A stretch of 64,000 nt of DNA from Phaeosaccion multiseriatum. Its lineage: Eukaryota; Ochrophyta, other classes. The position numbers and the translations under genes were made by a program. Shown here piece after piece: positions 46,039 to 57,181 of the stretch. The stretch spans positions 6,572,001-6,636,000 of the forward strand of contig OZ218950.1 of assembly GCA_965112735.1 (NCBI GenBank), written 5' to 3'. Position 1 is the first letter of the stretch, and every line of letters starts with the position of its first letter. The notes under the pieces are model-generated. The model did no database searches, was not told the DNA's origin, and saw nothing but the letters and a program-made list of their open reading frames with translations.

Positions 46039-49000
46039 GCTCTTGATGAGAGGACCTCCCTCTGGTCCTACCCTGTCAAGAGGAGCCGTGTCTGCGTCTA
46101 AGCCTTTGCCTCCTCCCGTGGAGCGGGGGCGCTTCCGACTGGGCCGCCGCCGCTGTCGATGTAACGGCTGCTGTGGAAAGTTCTGCACCTTGAGCAGAAC
46201 GTTCTCCGGCTTGATGTCGGCGTGGATCAGCCCGTGGCCGTGCAGAAAGACGAGCGCACTGAGAAGGTCCAGAGCCACCTGCGACAGCGTGCCGCAAGAC
46301 GTGGGAAAGAGAGCAGCCAACCCACACAGAGAGAGGAAGGAAGAAGGAAGGAAGGAAAGGGTGGAGGGAGGAAGAAAGGAAGGAAGGGGAGGAGGAAGGT
46401 GTGGAGGGATGGAGTGGAGGGAAGAAGGAAGGGAGGGACGGAAGGGAGGCAGGAAGGAGGGAGGGACGGAGGGAGGGAGGAAGGAGTGGTGGGAGGAAGG
46501 AAGAAAGGAAGGAAGGAAGGAAGGAAGGAAGGAGGAAGGTAGGAAGGTAGGAAGAAGGAAGGAAGGCAGGAAAGAAGGAAGGAAGGGAGGGAAGGAGGGG
46601 GGGAGGGAGGGAGGAAGGAAAGAAGGGAAGGAGGGAAGGAGGGAGGGAGGGAGGGAGGGAGGGAGGGAGGGAGGGAGGGAGGGAGGGAGGAAGGGAAAAG
46701 CAAGGCGTCCACAGCGTCAGTCGAAGAGTTCAAAGTAAGGCGACAAGAAATGTTAATGAAGTTATCACGACACAGTCCACACAAACACGTACCACCACCC
46801 ACTACCATTCACACCACCCCCGCCGCAAGAGTTGCTGCGCACTAACCTGGCGAATGAAGCGCACTGGGAGGGGCTGCGCAACATTCCGTCGGTGCTGCGG
46901 CTGGTCCTGCCTCTGCATCTGTGCCTCCGTCTCCTCCTCCCCATCCCCACCACTTGCAAGATTGCTCCTGCCCATACATGTTTTAAGTACGTATAACGGC
47001 AAAGAGACAAGAAGAAGAAACAAGCGCGTGAGTTAGGTGATGGTCAGAGAGAAGAAGGGAACGTCAGAGTCATTCCTGTCAGGCAGCGGTACCACAGTTT
47101 CAGTTTCAGTTCAGGGACCACAGGCCTCGCCCAGTCCTGTCTGCAAAAAGCGCTTCCCTTCCCTTTCCTTCCCCACCCGCCCATTGCGCACGCCAACACT
47201 CAATAGTTATCTTGTCTTGTCTCTGCATGCCGTGCTCACAAGTGACGCACCCGCCATGATGAAGACGGATGTGGCTGCTGAGCTGTCCACCGAGAGAGAA
47301 GGTGGCGCCTCTTCCGGCACTGCTGCAGCTAGTGGCGATGCTGCCGCCGCCGCTGCTGCCACTACTGCCACTGCTGCTGCTGCTGCCGCTATTGAGGTAC
47401 CGAGAGCCCAAGCTGGCGCGGTTGGAGAATCTGGCCAGAGAAGTCTGTCGCGATGTGTACGCAGGCAGGCGCAGGAAGAGGGGGAAGAGGACGGGTAAGA
47501 GCATGATTGGGAAAGTGTGAGCGGAGATTTAGAGGCATACGGATGCATACGGATGCAGTCGGTGGTGGCGGTTATGGTGGGAGTTGTGATGATGAAGCAG
47601 AAAAGAGGAAGCGGAAGCGCGTGAAGCTGTTTGACGAAGTGAGAGCGGAGCAGGCTCTGCAGGCAGCGGGCTTCTTGGCCATGTCGAGGGAGGTGAAGGC
47701 GCTCATGACTCTATACGGTAAATAGCATAAGGATAATGTTGTGTTGGACCAATGAACTGTAGCCCCTTATTGACATAAATCGTACCTGCATGAGCTCCAT
47801 CACTAAGCAGTAGTGGCCGTGATAGCCGAACGACGCTAGGAGCTTGACCACCTGCAGGAGAGAGAGGTTTCAGTTTCAGTTCGGAGTCGGAGTCGGAGGA
47901 GGAGGAGAGAGAAACACACACACACACACACACACATTGAGAAAGAGTCTAGAGGGACTGAGACACGCAACTCCCCGCCCGTATCCTCGCGTTCGCGCCG
48001 ACCCACAGGCAGGCGGGCGGCGTGTGATTCGATGTTATGACTACCACCCACCCGACAGTTTCTTGCGTGCTTCGCCGAGTTGAGGTACCGAATGTACTTG
48101 CTCTCCCGCTGCCCAATGATTCCGAACTGCTTGCTCACAATCTGGAGGGGGGACATCGTTTCAGCTCCAGCGTATTAGCAACAGAGGGGTTTCGATCATC
48201 GAGGCGAAAGTTGCAGTTGGAGGGTCGAGAGAGCGCTTGCAGTCTGCCGAGATCCGCTAGCTGTCCATCGTCGAGCGGTAGGGTCACCCTCTCTGCCTCT
48301 CTCTCTCTTCTCTCTCTCTCTCTCTCTCTCTTCTCTTTCTCTCCATCTCCCTCTCTGCTTCTCTCTGTCTCTCTGCCCCCCTTCCTCTCTGCCTCGCTCT
48401 GTCTCTCTCACTCCCCCTCTCTCTCTGCCCCTCCCTCTATCTCTCTCCATCTCTACCAGCCTATCTGTTCCTGAGCCTGTAACTGGGCTTTCAGTGACGC
48501 CACCCACTCGATACGCGGGAAAAGTAAAGTCAGACACCCACAGAGGCGCGGACTGACCTTAATGGCCACCATCCGCTTCTCCTCATCCGATGCACGCAAA
48601 GCCTCTTTCCGCCATTCTGTGTGGGGGTCTGCTGGGAGCTCGTCCCTGGCCTTGATTATGTCGCTAAAGCTGCCTCGCCCAACGCGCTCCACAAAGCTGT
48701 ACCTCCCTCCGAATAGGGGCATGCCTTTCCAGAGCACAAGACGGCCGTCTGCATCACACCCCACCTCCTCCTGCTGCTGCTCTGGTGCCCAGTTCCCCCC
48801 CCCCTGCCTGCCATCACCAGCGCCAGCACTATCACCGCCAGGACCAACATCAACTGCGCCCTCGCCTTGCCGTTGGATGGAGTCATGGATGCGATCCAGC
48901 CCGAAGGTGAGCTGCAGAAGCGGCGGGAGACTGCTTCCGGTGCGCCCTTTGATATCTCCCTCGCCCAATCCATCGTCTGCTGCGCCTCCTATCGCCCCTG

Positions 49001-49166
49001 CTGCTCCTGCTCCTTCTCCTTCCCCATTTCGCACCGCTCTGGCATTTGCCAGTTGGAAAGTGCCCCTCGTGGCGAGCGAGTGGCGGTACTCCGTAAAGGA
49101 CATCCTCTCTCGCTTCTCCCGAATCCTCTCTCCCCCTGGCCTCTCTCCTATGGTTATGGCATTCAC
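42447..49166 (-). CDS. CMGC protein kinase, DYRK/PRP4-like, with large low-complexity inserts
   Basis: Kinase subdomains are spread over about eleven exons. 49166-48558 has the Gly-loop VGRGSFSDIIKARD and VAIK. Then come 48141-48052, 47851-47786 (LVMEL), about 46990-46847, 46278 to about 45950 (HGLIHADIKPENVLLK, then poly-Q), 45725-45631 (LCDFGNAV), 45199-45133 (TLAYRAPEVLAG), 44934-44784 (AIDVWSVGVLLVELFIGRPLF), an unsure exon near 44345-44262, 43913-43041 (ending DPAERLTPQEAVLHPFFG) and 42811-42447. HADIKPEN, the activation segment and a missing Tyr-x-Tyr fit the DYRK/PRP4 group best. A His/Gln/Gly/Glu-rich insert of about 290 residues precedes subdomain XI. The start is 49166 or the inner ATG at 49103 (MSFTEYRH). 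The junction after 47786 has unsatisfied phase, so one small exon may be missing. Confidence 0.8.
44681..44716 (+). repeat. (GTCA)n tetranucleotide repeat in a kinase intron
   Basis: About nine cagt/gtca units in a row, in the intron between the exons at 44934-44784 and about 44345. Confidence 0.85.
46325..46700 (+). repeat. Long purine tract of GGAA/GGGA repeats in a kinase intron
   Basis: About 375 bp are almost pure purine on the + strand (ggaa, gaagg, gggagg units), between exons ending at 46847 and starting at 46278. On the coding strand of the kinase this is a very long pyrimidine tract before the acceptor. Such tracts can form triplex DNA. Confidence 0.9.
48296..48455 (+). repeat. (CT)n-rich tract in the first kinase intron
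   Basis: About 160 bp of ctctct/ctctgcc repeats between the kinase exons at 48558 and 48141. It is purine-rich on the coding strand. Confidence 0.8.
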
Positions 49167-49355
49167 AATTCACATTCTTTTTTTCTCCCTCTTCTTGTCT
49201 CCGATCGAAAAGCCGTGGATTGCCATCCTCACGTGTTGTCCTCCAACCACCTTCCCTCCCCGATTGCCGCGTGTCCATTCTCTAATTGCTCGCTTGCTGG
49301 CTCCAAGAGCAGTGTAGCACTTGCTGGGGAGAGGGAGGCGGGAGGGTAGACGAGG
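49167..49355. promoter_or_regulatory. Divergent spacer, kinase and membrane-protein genes
   Basis: Only 189 bp separate the outermost kinase ATG (49166, minus) from the ATG of the membrane-protein gene (49356, plus). A shared bidirectional promoter is likely; no specific element is recognised. Confidence 0.5.
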
Positions 49356-50867
49356 ATGGCCAGGCGGAAAGACGCCAAGAAGGGAAAAACGACGACAGAA
49401 GCGGGGACAACAGGGGCAAGCGCGGCGGCGGAGGAAGACACCGAGAAGGATGCTAAAGAAGAGGGACAGACAGTGATGATCGTGGAGCCCGCTCCTATCG
49501 TCGCGCTCTACTTGGTGCCTATAATAATAGTGGCAGTAGTCGGCCTCTGGCTCAACGGGGGCCGCAAGCTCATCCGTCTCGTGCCCACGACGGAATGCGA
49601 CGACAGCAGATGGGTTGACATGTACGGGTCTGTGGCGGATGAGGCTGAGGCATCAGACAGTATCCTCTGCTGCAGTAGCTTGAGTGGTGTGCCCCTTCTC
49701 TGGACGAGCGTGTGCGACGCCGCGCACAGCCGGATGACCGAGCTCTACACGACACCCTTCGGTGCCGTTATGGTGCCGCTGCTACCCTTTCAGTTCAGCA
49801 TTTTCGCCCAGATTTTCTTCCAAGGCGGCCTGTAAGTGTGTGCGTGGAGGAGTAGCTCTTTGGAGGACCGAAATGTTGGATTGAGACCAAGCTCCTCCTT
49901 GACCTCGATGTCCCCTCCTGTTTTCTCTGTCCACTGCTGTCTGTGCCCCTGCTGCCCCCCCACCCTTGTCCCCAGCCTCGAGCAGCACATCTATCGACTG
50001 GGGCTGTACGGCGCCGTCATTATCTTCCGCCTGGGCTTCCTGTACCTGCTCCTGGGGTGGATCCAGGAAGCCGTCCAGGGGGAGGAACGGACAGACTGCT
50101 GGTACGCCGGACTCCGCCGCTCAGGCACATGCAAAGATAACTTCGACTTTGCAGACCATATTGGGCTTGCGCTCGGCCAAATCGTACCCATCATTGTGAG
50201 TGCTTTGTGGAGGGCACAGTGTCACGTTTGGAGGCGGTGTGTGTGTGTGTGTCGGCCTCTGTGTGTGTCCTTGTTTGTATATATATATGTGTGTGTGTGA
50301 GTTTGTGTTCCTTGTCAGTGACAGGCGAAGAGCATGCATGGCAACGGTTGCATGTATCTGCGTTTTCTTGACTTAGGAGAGGATGACTCTCGATCTTCCT
50401 TCTTTCTGCATCCTCCCTTCGGGTGTAAGCTCTTGCGCGTGAACTCAGACCTCGAACTAAGCACATCACCCACCCTCTCCTTGTCCAACTCATCACAGGT
50501 GTTTGAGACATTTGCCATGTTGTTGGAGCTGAAGCACCGCAGCTGGCACCAGATGGCGTGCTTGTGCGTGAGCTTCGGAGTGGCCTTGCTCGTCATTGGC
50601 TCCCTCCTCGACACCACTGTGTACTTCCACACCCGAGCCGAGAACCTCATGGGAATCGTCCTCAGTCTGGGCACGGTCTGGCCGCTGCTCTTCCAGCTCA
50701 TGCGCAGCAGGAACGTGGACTACTTTACAGGAGGGGGGCAGGGGGCACTCGCAGAGAGACTGCGGATCCAACAAGAAGAAGCCGGACAAGCGGCAGTAGC
50801 AGCAGCAGTACAAAAGGTAGAAGCAGCGGTTAAGGAAGCAACAGCCGCATCAGCAGCAGCGCGGTAG
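49356..50867 (+). CDS. Multi-pass membrane protein, unrecognised family
   Basis: Three exons, 49356-49831, 49976-50195 and 50499-50867, join in phase to about 354 residues. The first 45 residues are charged and cytosolic in character (MARRKDAKKGKTTTEAG). A hydrophobic helix follows (ALYLVPIIIVAVVGLWL), then a Cys-containing luminal-type segment. Further helices lie around FGAVMVPLLPFQFSIFAQ, YGAVIIFRLGFLYLLLGW, LALGQIVPIIVFETFAML, ACLCVSFGVALLVIGSLL and ENLMGIVLSLGTVWPLLF. The C-terminus is an Ala/Glu-rich coiled-coil-like tail. I count about six membrane segments but recognise no family signature. The splice phases, divergent promoter and regular topology support a real gene; transport, scaffold or organelle roles are all possible. 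Confidence 0.8.
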
Positions 50868-51076
50868 AGCCGGCGTCCCTTCGCAACCAACCAAGCAAGC
50901 AGTATGGCCCCCACTCGCTCGCTGTGGAACCTCCCCTTTGTCGGGGGACCCTCCTTGGAGGGGATTGAGGCCCGAGGGGGCGCTGTTATCGCCTTTGGTC
51001 TTACCCACACAAAAGACTCGGGGTCGACCCCACACGTGAGCCTGGGAGGGGCAAGTCTATACGACAGCAGCCGCCC

Positions 51077-51217
51077 GACAGCAGCAACAACAGCAACAAT
51101 AACTACAACTACGGTAATAGTAGCAGCTGCTGTATCACCAACAAAGCAGCTGCTCCTTTCCCCCCCTTGTAGTTATTGTTGCTGTTGTTGCTGCTGTCAG
51201 TTGGTGATACAGCAGCT
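51077..51217 (+). repeat. Interleaved inverted repeats (A-B-A'-B' order)
   Basis: Arm A (51077-51108, 32 nt) is perfectly complementary to A' (51167-51198). Arm B (51125-51142) is perfectly complementary to B' (51200-51217). The order A, B, A', B' is that of an H-type pseudoknot. It lies 210 bp after the stop of the membrane-protein gene and would be in its 3' untranslated region if the transcript extends that far. Confidence 0.85.
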
Positions 51218-51889
51218 GATGGGCGTGGAGAAATGCGACGACTCTGTTGCGTGGCAAGAGCGTGGTGGCTCGTCAAGCGAGAGAGAGGCCTTTTTAGAGT
51301 TTAGCAGTTTGCACGTGCAAAGAGAGGCGGAGCATCTGCTGCTCTGTCCCTGCCCCCCCCCCCCGCGCGCGCAGTGGTAAAACTTGGTGTCGCCTGTCGG
51401 CGCATACACCCGCTTAGATGAGGAGGAGGAGAAGAAGAAGAACTGCTGCCTTGGACCTCTTCGTACGTTCGCAGGGCGACTGACCATTGGGCAAGACACA
51501 GCGAGGGCGAAGAGGGCAGGTAGTCGAGGAGACAGATATGAAAGGGCGCCAGCTCTCCCCTCCTTGCCGTCTATCAACCCTTCCCTCTCCTGCCCCGCCT
51601 TCATTGACTTTTAGGAGTCGAGGCCGGGAGGACAGCCATGGCAATTGCGCTCTTGCCTTGATAGGTAGGAGCGGAATGCACGGCACCATATAACAGCAGG
51701 AGAAGTAGCAGCGTGGGTAGTGAGTGGTCGGTGTTGGATGACGTCTGCTGCTAGCTCTTTGAGAGAAGGACAGGGCGTTGGCGGTTACACAAAGCCAAGC
51801 GCAGAGGGCTGCCCGATGGACTGAAAGTGGAAGCTACAGCACACGCAGACACCCAGGGACTGCGAAGCATGACGAGAGAGAGAGTAGTT

Positions 51890-51941
51890 GAAGAAGAAGA
51901 AGAAGAAGAAGAAGAAGAAGAAGAAGAAGAAGAAGAAGAAG
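51890..51941 (+). repeat. (GAA)n repeat
   Basis: About 17 uninterrupted GAA units. Both strands give low-complexity frames (poly-E, poly-K, poly-S), which are not genes. Confidence 0.9.
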
Positions 51942-52713
51942 AAGGAGGAGGAGGAGAGAACAAGCAAGTATTCAATTCATTCAATCGCCTCCTGCCCGCT
52001 GCGCCTCAACGACGCTGGACTTCGCGCACAGGCCGCGGCCTCTTCTTCCAAGGCTTCTGGGGTATCCTCGAAGATAACGCTCGTCCTCGTCGCCGCCCCC
52101 CATCCATCCGCCCTCCCTCCCTCTCTCCTTTCCCCTCCTCCCCTCTCTCGCGCTGACGGCTGTCTCCGCCATCTCACACCCAGCCCCCGCCGGGCCTCGC
52201 CATTTGCGCGCCGCTCTTTTTATGTGAATGGGAGTACTATTTCCCTGCCTCCGATAAGCTCTTGATGGGAACTGCAACAGGGGGAAAGGCGGTGAGACAG
52301 TCCAGAGACAAGGGGGAAGTTTTCAGTTTATGTGACCTTGGAAGATGATAAATGGGATCGAAATGGAAGAGAAAGCAAAGCAAAATATGTCAATGAGCAA
52401 GCGCCAGGAGGTGATCTCAGCGTAAGACTGACTGAGAGAGGAAAAGTACGACGGCGGACCGGCAAGAGGCCACTGCGCCAAGCCAAAGATGCACAAAACT
52501 CGCCAGACCACGAGGGCATCTCTCTCCCCCCCCACACAGTGCTCAGACACTTGAAACTTCACGATCCGTCCTTTCGCGCCCCCGTGTCCCCAGCCGTGTG
52601 TGCCTTTGCCGTGGGAACCCATTGCCAGCAGCAGTCCACACGAATCCCCCCTTGTTCTGCTCCCGCCCGCTCGAAACTACTGACTGACATCTGATATTCC
52701 TGGTACCGTTTCC

Positions 52714-53345
52714 TCAGTCCAGTTTCACGCCGTCCTTGCCTCCCACAACAGCCAATAACTCTTCAGCACACCACGTTCCACACGCTTCGCTCCATAGACG
52801 CAGTAGTACACTCGTCGCACAGAAAGAGCCTCACTTCCCTTCCCTTACCTTTCCCTTGGCTGACTCCTCCCTCGTACACGGCCCTGTTGTAGGCGACCGA
52901 GTCCCGGGACACCACCTTGCCGGCAGTTACGGGCTTCAGTGCAGAGCGTAAGGTCTTGGAGCTAATGGCTGCAAACTGCGCTCACACACCATAAGAATAA
53001 CGAGGCACAGCAAGCACGGAGAACACAAGCCTGAGTAAGAGACATGCGTAGAAACTGTGTCCCTTCATTTGCGCTCTTTCCTGTGAGGCAAGGTAATCAG
53101 GGCGAAACCCAATCCTTACCATTGCTACTGCAAAGGCCAGGCCACCCTATCACACCCACCCACCCCACCCCACCCCGAAGTCCTGGCTTTCCTCCGCCCC
53201 CTCCACCCTCTCTCTCCCCTCTGTGTGCTGTTCTCTCCCCCCAAACTCATCCCTCCAAAGCGGCTCTTTCGCTTCCCAGCAACAGGCCACTTACGTCAAG
53301 GTATGACAAGCCTGCCAGGCGCCAGAAGGTAGTAGCTGTGGCCAT
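52714..53345 (-). CDS. ATP5F1E: Mitochondrial F1Fo ATP synthase subunit epsilon, three exons
   Basis: Exons 53345-53295, 52975-52849 and 52739-52714 join in phase to about 67 residues. The mitochondrial epsilon subunit is a tiny part of the F1 central stalk, 50-75 residues long. The N-terminus MATATTFWRLAGLSYL matches the family pattern of aromatic-W-R-x-A-G-[LM]-[ST]-Y. The second exon gives FAAISSKTLRSALKP, the counterpart of the family helix, and the short third exon ends in VKLD. Donors are gtaagt and gtaagg; acceptors are gcgcag and gggag. As in other eukaryotes, no separate presequence is evident. It is divergent from the TFIIIC gene. Confidence 0.88.
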
Positions 53346-53531
53346 TTTGCTCTTCGCAGCGTTTGTGTTTTTTTCCTCGCATTGCCTACCTCCACCCCGG
53401 GAGCCCTTGTTTGGGGTGTTTAGTGTGAGCCCAACTATGAGCACTTGGGGCCAAAACCTCAAAATCTCTCTCTCTCGTTCCCAACGAGGAGAGGGGAGAT
53501 CTCCTCCTACGAGAGGTGGTCGGTGGTACTG
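53346..53531. promoter_or_regulatory. Divergent spacer, ATP synthase epsilon and TFIIIC genes
   Basis: The two start codons are 186 bp apart on opposite strands. A shared promoter is likely; no core element stands out. Confidence 0.5.
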
Positions 53532-56500
53532 ATGGTGCTGCCTACTTCTGCGCCGGATACTTCTCATGGACAGGTCGAGGAATTTCCTGCTCGGAGGTAC
53601 GCGCGATTGGGGAAGAGTGTTGCGTCTGTAAATTTGAACCCTCCCCCCTTTCTCTCGTTCTCCCTCTCCTCCTCCCTCCTCCTCTCTTGCTTCGTCCTTA
53701 TGTATTCACTTATTCCTCGACTTTGATCGTTCACTTGTGCTCCTTCGCACTGAGTGCCACTTTCCGCCAGTGCTTTTTTCTTATTTGCTCTGCCTCTCCC
53801 CCCCCCTTCCCCTCTTCTTCAGACTGGGTCGATACCGGAACGTGCCTGCATACCCAAGCCCGCTCCACTGGGCCGACGATGGGAGAATATGCTTCTTCTC
53901 AGGCCCCGACCTGACCATCATCCAACCCGAGCACAACCTCTCGCATGAGACAACCACCCTCTCGTCCGACCCCACCTCTTGCTGCTTCCCCCACAAGAAC
54001 TTTGAGCTGGGCAACCCGCCCCAGGATGCGGACACAGGCAGCAAATGGATCCCCACCAACACTGACGTCGTCGAAGGCAACTTAGGTGAAGAAGACGTTC
54101 CCGTCGTGATTCGATCTGCTCTCGTCACCCCTCGCACAGGATTGTTTCCCGGCTCAATCAAAGACGACCCTGCTTTCTGGTCGGCCACGGCGTGGTCTCC
54201 CTTGGGGTGTGGAATCGATCGAGGGTGCCTGCTGGCAGCGGTCACCAGTCACCACGAGGTGCTAGTTTACGACTCCACGCCCACAGGGAGGGACTTTAGC
54301 TGGAGGCAGACGGCCTCGGTGTCCGCTGCTCTTCGAGCCTACCTGGACACAGGAAAGGGGCGTCCGCTGACCGCGGAAGAGCAGGAGTACAACCAACAAC
54401 TCCAGCAGCAGCAAGGCCAACCCGCGTTGGCGCAACCACCGTTAGATACCAGGGGGGTTAGAAAGAGCGTGTGGCGATGGAAGTCGAAGGGCATCGCCAC
54501 CATGGCCGTCGCATGGAGCAATCGAGTCACGGAGCCCCCCGAGCAGGGAGCTGCTGTTTCACCCGCTGCTGCTGCTCCTGCTGCTGCTGGTGGAGATGTT
54601 GGCGGGGGCGGTGGAAACACTGATAGCATGGGCAATGGTTTTGGTCTCCACGGCGAGGCAAGGGGTAGGGGGAGGCGGCGGAGGAGGAGCGTACTGTTGG
54701 CGACGGGCGGAAAGAGCTTGCTTTGCGTGTGGCGCTTATGCACTCCGCCCACTGCGGAGGGGGGTAACGCAATGAAACTTGACGTCGAGCCAACCTGTGT
54801 ATTCCAAGCCACGGAGGTGCGAAGTTTGGCGTGGAGCAGCGACCCGAGAGGGGCCAGCAGTGGAGGTGAGCAAAGTGTCCTTGCTGTGGGATTGCTCAGT
54901 GGGAGTGTGATGCTGTACAGAGTGGGGCTGGAGGAAGGACGGATGACCCCTTCGAGGGAGGTTTGTCCGGCTGACGGCACGCCCGCGACACTTTTATCGT
55001 GGCTACACCACTCGTGCTATGCCACGCTGGGGTGCAGGGGAGTGCTGGCAATCGCCAAGGGTCCCAGGCTTCTCCTGCACACCTCCCACACCACCACCAG
55101 TGAGCAGGCTGTAGGAGCAGAAGCAGGAGCAGGAGAAGAACCGGGGGGGGGCGTGGGAACTGAAACCGTGGACTGCCTTGACGAGGTGATCGGGCACTCT
55201 AACGATATCTCCAGCCTGTGTGCGTCAGAGGGGCTGGACGGGGAGGAGGGGGGCGTAAGGGTCTTCTCTGCATGCCTGGACGGCGACGTCCGGGAATGGA
55301 CCATTTCGCCCAAACAGAGCGGGAGCGGTCTCCACGCAGCGAGCACAGGTGGCGGCGCGCTATGTGCTAGTGCCATTCCAGATATTGGTGGTGGTGGGGC
55401 AAACGAAGACGGGAGCGGCAGCGGCGTGGCGCCTGTGTCGTTCTCGTCCCGCGAGGGCAGGCTTGTGTTCCAGACTCGGGATGGGAGTGCGGTGCTCGGC
55501 TGCGGCGTGTCCCCACACGGCATACTCCTCGCATTGGCCATCTTCCAGCCCCCGGACCCGAAGGCCAGCAAGGTATCGTCAGCTGACTATACCATTCGGA
55601 CCACGCATAGCTGTATCTTCATTGCTGACCTTCTGGACCCCTCGCTACGTATGGGGAGGGAGGACAACGACGACAAGGAAGGGGAGGTGGACGAGGACGA
55701 GGACGAGCATGTGATCATGTACGACTCTGTCGAGCACTATGAGGGTACGCGCACGAGCACGAGCCGCTCGTCCTCCTCGGCCGAGAGGCTCGTGTCCGGT
55801 ATCTTATCGCGGCCGAACGGCAAGACGCTGCTGACGGATGTGCTGTGGCTGGTGCAACTGTCGGGCTTTTTGGCGGGCGCAGAGGTGGGCGTTCGCGAGT
55901 GGATGGTGCAAGGCGTGCATCCACCTGACTTGGAACGGATACGCAAAGCGATGGCCACGGTACTATCGAAACAGCAGCAGGGGGAGACTCTTGCTGGGGC
56001 TTCCAGCAGTACTTTTGGTGCAACGGACAGGATTCTCGCGATGAGCCACGGCGCGCTTTGCTCTCTTCTGGCAGGTTACACGGCTGCCAAAGCGCGGCTG
56101 CTCGAGGGCGGCAGGGGCTCGTCGGACAGACTAACCCTGCCACAGGCGACGCAGTTGAAGCTGTATACGGAGATGGAGCTGATGGCGACGCGAATGGCCA
56201 TACGGGTGCGGTGGGTCATGAGGAGGCTGCGAGCACTACTTGGGCACCACGGGCAGGGGCAGGGGGTGGCGGAGGAAGGCGCCATGCCTCCCGAGGCGCG
56301 CCAATCAGCGAGTATAATGCTGCTCTTCCTGGAGGCCGTGCAGGGCATCGACCCGGGCCGTCGGAGCAGAGGCAAGGAGTACTCCTGCGTACCTCAGGCG
56401 GAGTTGACGGACGTGGTGTCAAGGACCCGCATCATGCTGCAGCAGGAAGGGGCCCTGGGACCGGCCCCGGCTGGAGGACCGGCACCAGGGGGAGGAGGAG

Positions 56501-56913
56501 TCGCCTTCCCTGAGCGCTGTATTGCGTGCCAGTTACCGCTGCGGGTCAAGCTGGACGTCGTTGCCTCTCCTCCGTATTCGTCGTCGTCGCCAGCCCTCCA
56601 GCAGGCGAATGTGGAGTCGTCGGTCTTTGTGGACCCCAGTAGCGCGACTTGCTCCAAGGGGCATACAACCGCTCGCTGTGCTCGAACGCTGCTGCTCAGC
56701 ACGGGCATGCAGTTCCGCCGCTGTGGTATGTGCGAGCAAGTTGCGTCTGTATCGAGGCGACTCACTCGCGGCAGCAGTAGTTGGCTGAGGGAAAGCCTGG
56801 ACCAGGCAGCAGTGTGTCTCTACTGTAATGTTCTGATGGACCATTCCTCCCTCGAGAGCAATGACTTGGCCGTCGACGACGGAGGAGCGACGGGGAGGAG
56901 GGGCTACAGATGA
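53532..56913 (+). CDS. GTF3C4: TFIIIC subunit, GTF3C4-like (beta-propeller and TFIIIC zinc finger)
   Basis: Exon 1 (53532-53596) begins MVLPTSAPDTSHGQVEEFPA and joins exon 2 (53823-56913) in phase, giving about 1,051 residues. TFIIIC recognises internal promoters of tRNA and 5S genes and recruits TFIIIB for RNA polymerase III. The beginning RNVAYPSP-like LHWADDGRICFFSG ... IIQP is the typical start of the delta-subunit propeller domain. WD-like pieces (LAAVTSHHEVLVYDS, LLATGGKSLLCVWRL, SLAWSSD, VFSACLDGDVREW) follow. The last 130 residues (about 918-1030) carry Cys/His pairs CIACQ, CSKGHTTARC, CGMC and CLYC, matching the TFIIIC zinc-finger domain. Gly- and Ala-rich inserts enlarge the protein. 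The combination of propeller and C-terminal finger is distinctive. Confidence 0.88.
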
Positions 56914-57080
56914 AGGATGGGAGGTGGTGATGGGAGAGAGCGAAGGCAGCAGTGCGACAGAGAAGAAAGGAAGATGATGGGAAGGGCGATCTTCCGACCT
57001 TCCCCCGCCATCGGAGTTGGGGCTTCTCGCGGTGACAAGTCTCTGTGAGTGAGCTGTTGCTTCACGGACGATCCCTTCTG

Positions 57081-57124
57081 AAGAACGAGCTCAGAAGGGT
57101 CCAAGAACGAGCTCAGAAGGGTCC
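57081..57124 (+). repeat. 22-bp tandem duplication
   Basis: The unit aagaacgagctcagaagggt plus cc occurs twice without a gap (57081-57102 and 57103-57124), downstream of the TFIIIC stop codon. Confidence 0.9.
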
Positions 57125-57181
57125 AAGTGAAGAAGAAGGAAGGAGGGGTGGTCTTCTGTTTTTGTCTCTCTCCCCTTTATT

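Larger units (their letters stand above)
50868..52713. other. Spacer between the membrane-protein and ATP synthase epsilon genes
   Basis: It holds the interleaved inverted repeats at 51077-51217, a C run at 51354-51363, a GAA tract (51890-51941) and CT-rich DNA near 52110-52145. Frames on the minus strand at about 52265-51977 look slightly protein-like but lack a clear start, splice sites or known homologue, so none is called. Confidence 0.45.

Noticed and set aside
48180-48290. tRNA-like stretch with tcgagcggtagggtc words
   Set aside because: No cloverleaf could be drawn and the region is inside a kinase intron. No tRNA or rRNA gene is seen anywhere in the window.
51977-52277. Short minus-strand frames (FEDTPEALEEEAAACARS and MAETAVSARE) as a small gene
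   Set aside because: Two frames overlap, no intron joins them convincingly, and no family is recognised.
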